From contig CAIWRE010000219.1 in the NCBI GenBank assembly GCA_903914985.1, forward strand, positions 1-8,811: 8,811 nucleotides of DNA, written 5' to 3'. The translations under genes were made by a program, and so were the position numbers. Positions 1 to 6,114 of this stretch are shown here, piece after piece; positions within the stretch are counted from its first letter, which is position 1, and the number at the start of each line of letters is the position of its first letter. This DNA comes from an uncultured beta proteobacterium. GTDB lineage: Bacteria > Pseudomonadota > Gammaproteobacteria > Burkholderiales > Burkholderiaceae_C. A model generated the notes under the pieces. The model did not search any database. It worked only from the letters and a program-made list of their open reading frames with translations, and was not told where the DNA came from.

Positions 1-726
1 ATTGGTGTCATGGCCTATCAAGTCCATCAACTCGCAGGGCCCCATGCGAAAGCCGATGCCCTTGAGGCAGGCGTCCAGCACCACGGGGCGGGTGCACTGC
101 TCCTGCAGCAGCGCCAGCGCCTCTGCGTAGTAGGGGCGTGCAATGCGGTTGACGATAAAGCCCGGCGTGGAACGCGCATGCACCGCCACCTTGCCCCAGT
201 GCTGCGCCAAGGCAAATATGGCGTCCGCAACGGGTGCGGCGGTATGCAGGCCCGACACCACCTCCACCAGCTTCATCAGCGGCACGGGGTTGAAAAAATG
301 CATGCCTACCAAGCGCTGCGGGAGACGCAAGCCCTGCGCCATGGCGGTGATAGAGATCGAAGAGGTGTTGCTGGCCAGCACGCAGTGGTCGGCCACGATG
401 GCCTCTAACTGCTGCCACAGGGCGCGCTTGGCATCCACGTTTTCCACGATGGCTTCCACCACCAGCGTGCAACTTGCCGCGTCATGCAAGCTCGCAATAG
501 GGGCGATACGTTCGAGCAAGGCGTCCACATCTGCCGACTGCATCTTGCCTTTGGCCACCAAGGTGGCGAGGCTGCTGCGCAGCTTGTCGATCGCGCTCGG
601 GGCTGCGCCTTCGCGCACATCAAACAGCTGCACCGTGTGGCCCGCCTGCGCTGCCACCTGCGCAATGCCTGCGCCCATGATGCCGGCGCCTACCACCAGT
701 ACTTTGGCCTTGCGCAGATCGGTCAT
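1..726 (-). CDS. paaH: PaaH-type 3-hydroxyacyl-CoA dehydrogenase, 3' end outside window
   Basis: The first 242 codons are present, open to the window edge with no stop. Residues 9-20 hold a Rossmann NAD-binding GxGxxG (G13, G15, G18). The family's catalytic residues fall at the expected mutual spacing: S122 in NTSS, H143 in HFFNP, E155 in KLVEVVSG and N193 in TPGFIVNR. The end of the visible part (MGPCELMDLIG) is the start of the C-terminal helical domain. Full PaaH proteins have roughly 475-510 residues, so about half is missing. Wording of the conserved blocks is closest to the 3-hydroxyadipyl-CoA dehydrogenases of phenylacetate degradation. The inferred role is NAD-dependent oxidation of 3-hydroxyadipyl-CoA to 3-ketoadipyl-CoA, the step after BoxD, isomerisation and hydration. 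The ATG overlaps the upstream gene's TGA (ATGA, 723-726) and lacks a clear Shine-Dalgarno sequence, suggesting translational coupling. Generic 3-hydroxybutyryl-CoA dehydrogenase activity is the alternative. Confidence 0.9.
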   Translation of the reverse strand, partial: MTDLRKAKVLVVGAGIMGAGIAQVAAQAGHTVQLFDVREGAAPSAIDKLRSSLATLVAKGKMQSADVDALLERIAPIASLHDAASCTLVVEAIVENVDAKRALWQQLEAIVADHCVLASNTSSISITAMAQGLRLPQRLVGMHFFNPVPLMKLVEVVSGLHTAAPVADAIFALAQHWGKVAVHARSTPGFIVNRIARPYYAEALALLQEQCTRPVVLDACLKGIGFRMGPCELMDLIGHDTN

Positions 727-1526
727 GGTGTGTTCAGCCAGGGGGCCGGGCGTTTGTCAAAAAAGGCGGCAAAGCCTGCGCGCGCCTCGGGCGTGGCGCG
801 CACGCGGCTGATGGTTTGTGCAGTCAGTTCACGGGTGGCTTCGTCCATAGCGCCTGGGGTAAGTTGAGAAAAAAGTTGTTTGATTTCGCGCTGTGCACCC
901 GGTGCGGCGGCCAGCAGTTCATTCACGCGGGCGTCCACAGCGGCGTCGAGCTGGTCCAGCGCGCTCACCTCTTGCACCATGCCCATGGCCAGCGCCTGCG
1001 CAGCGCCGATGCGGGTGGCCGTGAGTGCCAAAAACTGTGCCTGGCGTTTGCCCACGGCAGCCACCAGATAGGGCGAAATCACGGCCGGCAAAATGCCAAA
1101 GCGTGCTTCGCTCACCGAGAAAACCGCGTTGTCGGCGGCGATCGCCATGTCGCAAGCGCAGCACAGACCGACACCGCCGCCCAAGGCGCTGCCTTGGATG
1201 CGGGCCAGCGTGGGTTTGGGGCAGGCCTGGATGCACGCGAGCATGGCCGCAAAGCGCCGCGCGTCCTCCAGGTTCCATTCCTGGCTGGCGGTGCTGGAGC
1301 GCTGCATCCACTTCAAATCAGCGCCCGCGCTGAAGTGCTTGCCCTCGCCCGCCAGCACGATCACGCGCACGCGGTCGTCTCGCCTAGCTTGCGCAAAGGC
1401 CGTATCCAGCTCGGCAATCATGAGTTCGTCAAAGGCGTTGAACACATTGGGGCGGGCCATGGTGATGCAAGCCACACCGGGGCGCGGGTGGCTGATCTGA
1501 AGGGTCTGCGGTAAAAAGTCAGTCAT
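723..1526 (-). CDS. Crotonase-family enoyl-CoA hydratase/isomerase
   Basis: A 267-residue crotonase-superfamily protein, normal length for a single-domain member. The oxyanion-hole elements are visible: HFSAGADLKWM (residues 65-75, A67/G68/D70) and GSALGGGVGL (112-121). The second classical catalytic acid is retained as E140 in VSEARFGILPAVISPYL. The first, the Glu of GGGxE in rat hydratase, is replaced by Gly (G120). The GGGVGL and PAVISPY blocks resemble the LiuC/AtuE (methylglutaconyl-CoA type) branch more than PaaF. In this operon the probable job is to handle dehydroadipyl-CoA below BoxD: either the cis-3,4 to trans-2,3 isomerisation, which needs only the second Glu in known isomerases, or hydration to 3-hydroxyadipyl-CoA. 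The start was chosen at the ATG five bases after the boxA stop, because the longer open frame runs back into boxA. No Shine-Dalgarno sequence is visible, so coupling to boxA is likely. Substrate and reaction are unproven. Confidence 0.88.
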   Translation of the reverse strand: MTDFLPQTLQISHPRPGVACITMARPNVFNAFDELMIAELDTAFAQARRDDRVRVIVLAGEGKHFSAGADLKWMQRSSTASQEWNLEDARRFAAMLACIQACPKPTLARIQGSALGGGVGLCCACDMAIAADNAVFSVSEARFGILPAVISPYLVAAVGKRQAQFLALTATRIGAAQALAMGMVQEVSALDQLDAAVDARVNELLAAAPGAQREIKQLFSQLTPGAMDEATRELTAQTISRVRATPEARAGFAAFFDKRPAPWLNTP

Positions 1527-1531
1527 CGCGA

Positions 1532-2836
1532 TCAATAGGTTTCCAGATGCAGCCGCCCGTGTTGTTGCAAGTCCGCCGCAATGGTGGACCAGTCCAGCCC
1601 CGCACCTTGCGCCACGTCGCGCAGTGCCAGCACCACGCCTTCTTCCATGCTTTTCAGGCCGCAAACGTAAAAGTAGCAATCGGGGTCGGCCAGCAGGGGT
1701 GCCACATCCGCCGCACGGTCGCGAATCAGGTCTTGCACATAACGCTTGGGCTGACCGCTGGCACGCGAGAAGGCAAAGTTGCTGTCGATAAAGTCTTTCG
1801 GCAAATTCTGCAGCGGGCCGAAGTAGGGGAGTTCTTCTTGCGTACGCGCGCCGAAAAACAGCATCAAGCGCCCTCCGTCGTCATGTGACCCCCACGCTCC
1901 GCCGCTTCGCGGGTCGCTGCGCAATCTGCGCCGCCATTCGGTCATGGCCCGCATGGGCGCGCTGCCGGTGCCGGTGCAAATCATCACGATCTTGGAGCGC
2001 GGATGGTTGGGCATCAGGAAGGACGCGCCAAAAGGCCCGACCACCTCGACCGTGTCGCCGACTGCCAGGTCGCACAGGTAGTTGGACGCCACGCCGCGCA
2101 CCGCCTTGCCATGGCTGTCTTCCAGCACGCGTTTCACGGTGAGTGAGAGGTTGTTGTAGCTCGGTCGTTCGCCATTGCGCGGGCTGGAAACCGAATACTG
2201 CCGCGCATGGTGGGCGCGCCCGTTGGCATCCAGGCCCGGCGGCAAGATGCCGATGGATTGGCCCTCCAGCACCGGAAACGGCAGCTTGCCAAAGTCCAGC
2301 ACGATGTGGTGGGTGTCGTAGTCGCGCCCCACGGCGGTCACCCGCACGTTGCCGCTCACGGTGGCGGTGATGCTTTTTTGTGCGGCTTTCGGTCCGTACA
2401 ACTGGGTGTAGGCATGTGCCGCAGACCACGGGGGAAGCGTAGATCCCGCTGCCACGCTGGCGCTCGTGCCTGCAGTGGCCAGCGCGTTGGGCGCAGCCAC
2501 CGCCTCGGTGACGGTCATGGCGACCGCCTGTGCTGCTTCGCCAACAGGCACCAGTTGCTCTGGTGGCAGGGGTGCGGGCAGTTCATCCCACAGCAGTTGC
2601 ACCTCGGGGCTGTAGGCCTGGCTGCGCAGCATGGTGCGCCAGTTGTCAATCGAGCCGGTCGGGCAGGGCGCAATGCAGGCCATGCACAAATTGCACTTTT
2701 CGGCGTCCACCACGTAGTTGCGCGAATCGTGGGTGATGGCGCCCACCGGGCAGGTGGCCTCGCAGGTGTTGCAGCGGATGCAGATCTCCGGGTCAATGAG
2801 ATGCTGCTGTATCAATTCAGACGTCTGCGCTGTCAC
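1532..2836 (-). CDS. boxA: BoxA, NADPH-dependent reductase of benzoyl-CoA 2,3-epoxidase
   Basis: This 434-residue protein passes electrons from NADPH to the oxygenase BoxB. The N-terminus (about 15-62) is a 2[4Fe-4S] ferredoxin domain with two CxxCxxCxxxCP clusters: C19, C22, C25, C29 and C48, C51, C54, C58. Residues about 95-150 form an Ala-rich, low-complexity linker. The rest is a ferredoxin-NADP reductase fold: the flavin motif RQYS (212-215), the NADP pyrophosphate loop CTGTGSAPMR (287-296), YVCG (390-393) and a terminal Tyr (Y434) that probably stacks on FAD. The known BoxA has about 414 residues, so the difference may lie in the linker. The start is a GTG at 2836-2834, supported by AGGAG seven bases upstream and by the ferredoxin domain beginning soon after. 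It lies 33 bases after boxB in the same operon. Box genes of this type are induced by benzoate in characterised beta-proteobacteria. Confidence 0.96.
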   Translation of the reverse strand: MTAQTSELIQQHLIDPEICIRCNTCEATCPVGAITHDSRNYVVDAEKCNLCMACIAPCPTGSIDNWRTMLRSQAYSPEVQLLWDELPAPLPPEQLVPVGEAAQAVAMTVTEAVAAPNALATAGTSASVAAGSTLPPWSAAHAYTQLYGPKAAQKSITATVSGNVRVTAVGRDYDTHHIVLDFGKLPFPVLEGQSIGILPPGLDANGRAHHARQYSVSSPRNGERPSYNNLSLTVKRVLEDSHGKAVRGVASNYLCDLAVGDTVEVVGPFGASFLMPNHPRSKIVMICTGTGSAPMRAMTEWRRRLRSDPRSGGAWGSHDDGGRLMLFFGARTQEELPYFGPLQNLPKDFIDSNFAFSRASGQPKRYVQDLIRDRAADVAPLLADPDCYFYVCGLKSMEEGVVLALRDVAQGAGLDWSTIAADLQQHGRLHLETY

Positions 2837-2843
2837 GTGGAGG

Positions 2844-2848
2844 CTCCT
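2844..2848 (-). promoter_or_regulatory. Shine-Dalgarno for boxA
   Basis: AGGAG on the minus strand ends seven bases before the GTG at 2836. It supports this non-ATG start; the next in-frame ATG would delete the ferredoxin cysteines. Confidence 0.75.
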
Positions 2849-2869
2849 GGGGTGGCAAGGTTGGCAGGC

Positions 2870-4297
2870 TTAATTAAAGCGCACGTAGTCGAAATCCACG
2901 CTTTGGCGGTTGATGCCCATGACCGGGGGGGCGATCCAGTTGGCAAATTTGCCCGGTTCTACCACGCGACCCATGAGGCTGGCGACAAAGGCGCGGTCGC
3001 CACCGGACGGCAGCCAGTGGTCCACCTGGGCGTTCCACTCCGACTGCGAGACCACGCGGCCTTCGGGCGACACCTTGGCTGCAGCCAGCGCGCCGATGTT
3101 GCGGTGAAAGGCTTTGTGCGGCACTTTCAGGCGGAAGGGAATGCCCGCCTTGTCGATGACTTTGTTCCAGCGCTCCACACCACCAATGGAGTCCTTGATG
3201 TAGTCGTCGCGCAGCACTTCGTTCAGGGCGTTGAGCATGGGCACCTCGCGCTCCACCAGGTTGCCGTCCTGCACGGCCAGTACGCGGTAGGTCTGGTTTT
3301 TGAGCACATGGTCGTCGGTGCGTTTGCCTTCTTCATAACGGCCTTTGAGGCCGGTGGAATAAAAGGTGGCTGCGTTGCTGGACTCGTCAGCGCCAAACAA
3401 ATCGATGGTCACGCTGAAGTGGAAGTTCAGGTAGCGCTGGATCGTGGGCAGGTCAATCACACCTGCGGCGCGCAGGGTGCGCACATCGTCGGTCTTGAGC
3501 TCGTTCATCGCGGCGCAGGTGCGCTGAATGACACGGCTGATGCCGGACTCACCCACAAACATGTGGTGCGCCTCTTCGGTCAGCATGAACTTGGTGGTGC
3601 GCGCCAGGGGGTCAAAGCTACTTTCAGCCAAGGCGCAGAGCTGGAACTTTCCGTCGCGGTCGGTGAAGTAGGTGAACATGAAAAAGCTCAGCCAGTCCGG
3701 CGTTTCTTCGTTGAATGCTTGCAGGATGCGGGGGTTGTTTTCCTGGCCGCTGCGGCGCTCCAGGAGTGCCTCGCCTTCTTCACGGCCGTCACGGCCAAAG
3801 TGCTTGTGCAGCAGGTAGACCATGGCCCACAGGTGGCGGCCTTCTTCCACGTTGATTTGGTACAGATTGCGCAGGTCGTACATGCTGGGCGCGGTCAGGC
3901 CCAGGTGGCGCTGCTGCTCCACCGAGGCCGGCTCGGTGTCGCCTTGCGTGACGATGATGCGGCGCAGGTTGGCGCGGTATTCACCAGGCACGTCCTGCCA
4001 GGCGGCTTCGCCCTTGTGGTCGCCGAAATGGATTTTGCGGTCGGCCTCGCCGGGGTTCAAAAACACGCCCCAGCGGTAGTCACGCATCTTGACGTGGCCA
4101 AACTGCGCCCAGCCCTGGGGGTCGACGCTCACGGCAGTGCGCAAGTAAATCTCGGACTCGGTGCTGCCCGTGGGGCCCATATCGTCCCACCAGCTCAAAA
4201 AGTTGGGCTGCCACTGTTCGAGTGCGCGCTGCAGGGTGCGGTCTTCACTCAGGTTGACGTTGTTGGGGATCTTGTCGCTGTAATTCATGGATGTCAT
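2870..4297 (-). CDS. boxB: BoxB, benzoyl-CoA 2,3-epoxidase (di-iron oxygenase component)
   Basis: BoxB uses O2 and electrons from BoxA to convert benzoyl-CoA to 2,3-epoxy-2,3-dihydrobenzoyl-CoA. The protein has 475 residues; the Azoarcus evansii enzyme has about 473. With an offset of two, all the di-iron ligands I recall from the A. evansii structure are in place: E122, E152 and H155 (EEGRH), D213 (FTDRDG), E242 and H245 (EEAHHMF). The N-terminal NYSDKIPNNVNL is a BoxB signature. Two ATGs lie close together (4297 and 4288). The first is preferred because GGAG sits six bases before it, as against 15 before the second. The gene follows boxC after 60 bases with no promoter or terminator that I can see, so both should be on one transcript. 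The protein is cytoplasmic, with no signal peptide or membrane segment. No key residue is missing. Confidence 0.98.
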   Translation of the reverse strand: MTSMNYSDKIPNNVNLSEDRTLQRALEQWQPNFLSWWDDMGPTGSTESEIYLRTAVSVDPQGWAQFGHVKMRDYRWGVFLNPGEADRKIHFGDHKGEAAWQDVPGEYRANLRRIIVTQGDTEPASVEQQRHLGLTAPSMYDLRNLYQINVEEGRHLWAMVYLLHKHFGRDGREEGEALLERRSGQENNPRILQAFNEETPDWLSFFMFTYFTDRDGKFQLCALAESSFDPLARTTKFMLTEEAHHMFVGESGISRVIQRTCAAMNELKTDDVRTLRAAGVIDLPTIQRYLNFHFSVTIDLFGADESSNAATFYSTGLKGRYEEGKRTDDHVLKNQTYRVLAVQDGNLVEREVPMLNALNEVLRDDYIKDSIGGVERWNKVIDKAGIPFRLKVPHKAFHRNIGALAAAKVSPEGRVVSQSEWNAQVDHWLPSGGDRAFVASLMGRVVEPGKFANWIAPPVMGINRQSVDFDYVRFN

Positions 4298-4303
4298 AGC
4301 AGG

Positions 4304-4307
4304 CTCC
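4304..4307 (-). promoter_or_regulatory. Shine-Dalgarno for boxB
   Basis: GGAG on the minus strand is six bases before the ATG at 4297 and 15 before the alternative ATG at 4288. It favours the longer start (MTSMNYS). Confidence 0.65.
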
Positions 4308-4357
4308 AGGGCGTTAAAGGTAAGTCGGTGAAAGAGTTGAAGTGATGAGAAAAGTGC

Positions 4358-6013
4358 TTAGACGCGGTTCCAGTCAAAGGCAGCGCGTTCGCCTTTGCCG
4401 TAGACCTTGAGCGCGCCTTTTTCGCCCACAGCATTGGGGCGTTGGAAGATCCAGTTCTGCCATGCGGTCAGGCGGCCAAAGACGCGCGTAGCCATGGTCT
4501 CCACGCCGTTAAAGCGCAGATTGGCTTCCATGCCGGTCAGGGCGTCGGGAGACATAGAGACGCGCTCTTCGATGGCAATGCGCACCTCGTCGGTCCAGTC
4601 GATGTCGTCCGGGTTGGCCGTGACCAGGCCCAGGGCAAATGCCGCATCGGCATCCAGCGCCTGGCCTTTGACCGCAGCAATCGCATCGATTGGCGCCTGT
4701 TCGCCGTAAAAGCGACGCTGCAAGCGGGTCTGTTGGGTGGCCATGGGGTAGAGTGAAAAGTTAACCTCGCCTACAGTGATGCGGGGGGACGCGGCCTCGT
4801 CGTCGGGCAACATGAGCTGGTAGCTGCGGTCGCAGGCCAGGGCCAGCTCCAGAAAGGTCCCGGCAAAGCACGAGCCCGCTTCGATCAAGGCAAACAGACT
4901 GCGCGAGGACACGTCCAGGCGGCTCAAGGTGCGGCGCAGCAGGCCGGTGGTTTCGCGTACCAGCCAATGGTTTTGGTGCGCCAGCAGCGTCGCGTCCATG
5001 GCCAGCACGGCCGCGGCCTCGCCCTGGGTTTTGATCAGCCAGGTTCCGATTTCCAGTTCGTTGGTGCGCATCAGCAAAATCGCGTCTTCGAGTTCGCGCG
5101 CCAGCACCAGCGGGTACCAGTGGGAGCCCGCGGCTTCAATCTCGGCAACGCTGGCCGGCTGCGCGCCGCTGGGTGCGTGCACGGTAAACACAGCAGTGCG
5201 CTTGGCACGGTCGATGTCAACCTTCACATGGCTGTAATGCAGGGCGTCTGCACTGTGTGAGCATTGCAAGGGCGTGAGGGCTACGCCTTTGCCATCAGCA
5301 GGGCGGTCGCTCCGGGCGGCCAGTTCCAGGGCACGCGCTTGCACACGGGCCGCAAAATCGGCAGGGCGCACGGCTTCGTCCACCAGGCGCCAGTCCACGG
5401 CTTTTTTGCCACGCACGCCTTCGGCACTGGTGCAAAACAGATCTGCCAGGTCGTGACGCACTTTGCGCTTGTCGGTGACCCGGGTCAGGCCGCCGGTTCC
5501 GGGTAGCACACCGAGCAGGGGCACTTCGGGCAGGCTCACGGCGCTGGAGCGGTCGTCCACCAGGATGATTTCGTCGCAGGCCAGGGCCAATTCGTATCCG
5601 CCTCCTGCACAGGCGCCGTTAACCGCGGCCAGGAACTTCAATCCGCTGTGGGCCGAGGAGTCTTCCAGACCGTTGCGTGTCTCGTTGGTGAATTTGCAGA
5701 AATTCACTTTCCACGCATGGCTGCTCAGGCCCAGCATGAAGATGTTGGCGCCGGAGCAAAACACCTTGTCCTTGGCGCTGGTGATCACCACGGTACGGAC
5801 TTCGGGGTGCTCAAAGCGGATGCGCTGAATGGCGTCGTTCAATTCAATGTCCACGCCCAGGTCATAGCTGTTGAGCTTGAGCTTGTAGCCCGGGCGCAAG
5901 CCGGCGTTTTCGTCAAAGTCGGCTTTGAGCGTGGCCACTGCGCCATCAAAGCTGAGTTTCCAATGCCTGTAGTTGGAGGGTTGGGTTTCGTAACTGACGG
6001 TTTGGGACGACAT
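4358..6013 (-). CDS. boxC: BoxC, 2,3-epoxybenzoyl-CoA dihydrolase
   Basis: BoxC opens the ring of 2,3-epoxybenzoyl-CoA by adding two waters, giving 3,4-dehydroadipyl-CoA semialdehyde and formate. The 551-residue length is that of BoxC and about twice that of an ordinary crotonase. The crotonase core is visible at FCSGANIFML (85-94), VNGACAGGGYELALACD (131-147, with E141) and LPEVPLLGVLPGTGGL (161-176, with E163). The second half (about 260-551) is a diverged crotonase-like region with its own FAGTFLELALACD block. The start is fixed by AGGAG nine bases upstream and by the BoxC-like N-terminus. It is the first gene of the minus-strand operon, about 45 bases after the predicted transcription start of the promoter at 6066-6095. 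Expression is probably controlled by BoxR through the TGCA-N6-TGC sites around that promoter. There is no frameshift or internal stop. Confidence 0.97.
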   Translation of the reverse strand: MSSQTVSYETQPSNYRHWKLSFDGAVATLKADFDENAGLRPGYKLKLNSYDLGVDIELNDAIQRIRFEHPEVRTVVITSAKDKVFCSGANIFMLGLSSHAWKVNFCKFTNETRNGLEDSSAHSGLKFLAAVNGACAGGGYELALACDEIILVDDRSSAVSLPEVPLLGVLPGTGGLTRVTDKRKVRHDLADLFCTSAEGVRGKKAVDWRLVDEAVRPADFAARVQARALELAARSDRPADGKGVALTPLQCSHSADALHYSHVKVDIDRAKRTAVFTVHAPSGAQPASVAEIEAAGSHWYPLVLARELEDAILLMRTNELEIGTWLIKTQGEAAAVLAMDATLLAHQNHWLVRETTGLLRRTLSRLDVSSRSLFALIEAGSCFAGTFLELALACDRSYQLMLPDDEAASPRITVGEVNFSLYPMATQQTRLQRRFYGEQAPIDAIAAVKGQALDADAAFALGLVTANPDDIDWTDEVRIAIEERVSMSPDALTGMEANLRFNGVETMATRVFGRLTAWQNWIFQRPNAVGEKGALKVYGKGERAAFDWNRV

Positions 6014-6022
6014 GAATCAATG

Positions 6023-6027
6023 CTCCT
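6023..6027 (-). promoter_or_regulatory. Shine-Dalgarno for boxC
   Basis: AGGAG on the minus strand, nine bases before the boxC ATG. It confirms the start of the first gene of the operon. Confidence 0.8.
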
Positions 6028-6033
6028 AAAGAT

Positions 6034-6049
6034 ATGCACAAAAATGCTT
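6034..6049 (+). promoter_or_regulatory. Putative BoxR operator C3 (boxC leader)
   Basis: ATGCA-CAAAAA-TGCTT on the plus strand. It is an inverted copy, 14 of 16 bases identical, of the site at 6094-6109, with centres 60 bases apart. It lies about 10-25 bases downstream of the predicted boxC transcription start, just before the Shine-Dalgarno sequence. TGCA repeats are the known recognition element of the related regulator BzdR; assignment to BoxR is inference. Confidence 0.6.
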
Positions 6050-6061
6050 TTTTTGACGATG

Positions 6062-6077
6062 ACGCATCATAGTGCAT
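6062..6077 (-). promoter_or_regulatory. Putative BoxR operator C2 (over boxC -10)
   Basis: On the minus strand, ATGCA-CTATGA-TGCGT matches the core TGCA-N6-TGC but not the final TT. The -10 hexamer TATGAT lies inside it, so bound protein would block RNA polymerase. It has the same orientation as site C1. Confidence 0.45.
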
Positions 6078-6095
6078 GTTTTGAAACATGGTCAA
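6066..6095 (-). promoter_or_regulatory. boxC: Predicted sigma-70 promoter of boxC operon
   Basis: On the minus strand, -35 TTGACC (6095-6090) and -10 TATGAT (6071-6066) are separated by 18 bases. Each hexamer differs from consensus at one position. The predicted start is near 6059, giving a leader of about 45 bases. It sits in the AT-rich gap between boxR and boxC and carries sites C1 and C2 plus an inverted repeat in its spacer. boxC may also receive read-through from boxR. Confidence 0.7.
6075..6090. repeat. Inverted repeat in the boxC promoter spacer
   Basis: CATGTTT and AAACATG form perfect 7-base arms around a two-base centre (TG on the plus strand). It fills the spacer between the -35 and -10 boxes. 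The symmetry and position suggest an operator, either part of the BoxR region or for a second regulator. No equivalent exists at the boxD promoter. Confidence 0.55.
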
Positions 6096-6109
6096 GCATT
6101 TTTTTGCAC
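6094..6109 (-). promoter_or_regulatory. Putative BoxR operator C1 (abuts boxC -35)
   Basis: On the minus strand, GTGCA-AAAAAA-TGCTT, with its last two T bases forming the first two bases of the -35 box TTGACC. The boxD promoter repeats this exact overlap (site D1). It is an imperfect palindrome of TGCA-N6-TGCA type, as expected for a dimeric XRE-family regulator. Confidence 0.62.
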
Positions 6110-6114
6110 TTTTT

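Noticed and set aside
816..1514. A 232-codon plus-strand frame opposite the crotonase gene.
   Set aside because: It has no recognisable domain, and the minus strand encodes a clear crotonase. The same holds for the plus-strand frames opposite paaH and boxR.
1527..1679. A longer N-terminus for the crotonase gene, starting at 1679 inside boxA.
   Set aside because: The extra 51 residues are Arg/Gly/Ala-rich shadow translation of boxA. The family N-terminus begins at the ATG at 1526.
2207..4345. A 712-codon open frame on the plus strand, antisense to boxB and part of boxA.
   Set aside because: boxB and boxA opposite it have complete family motifs and metal ligands. The antisense frame is His/Val/Ala-rich without recognisable domains, spans the boxA-boxB junction, and is expected from GC-biased third positions in the true frames.
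4298..4357. The 60-base gap between boxC and boxB as an internal promoter or terminator.
   Set aside because: I see no paired hexamers or stable stem-loop there, only the boxB Shine-Dalgarno sequence.
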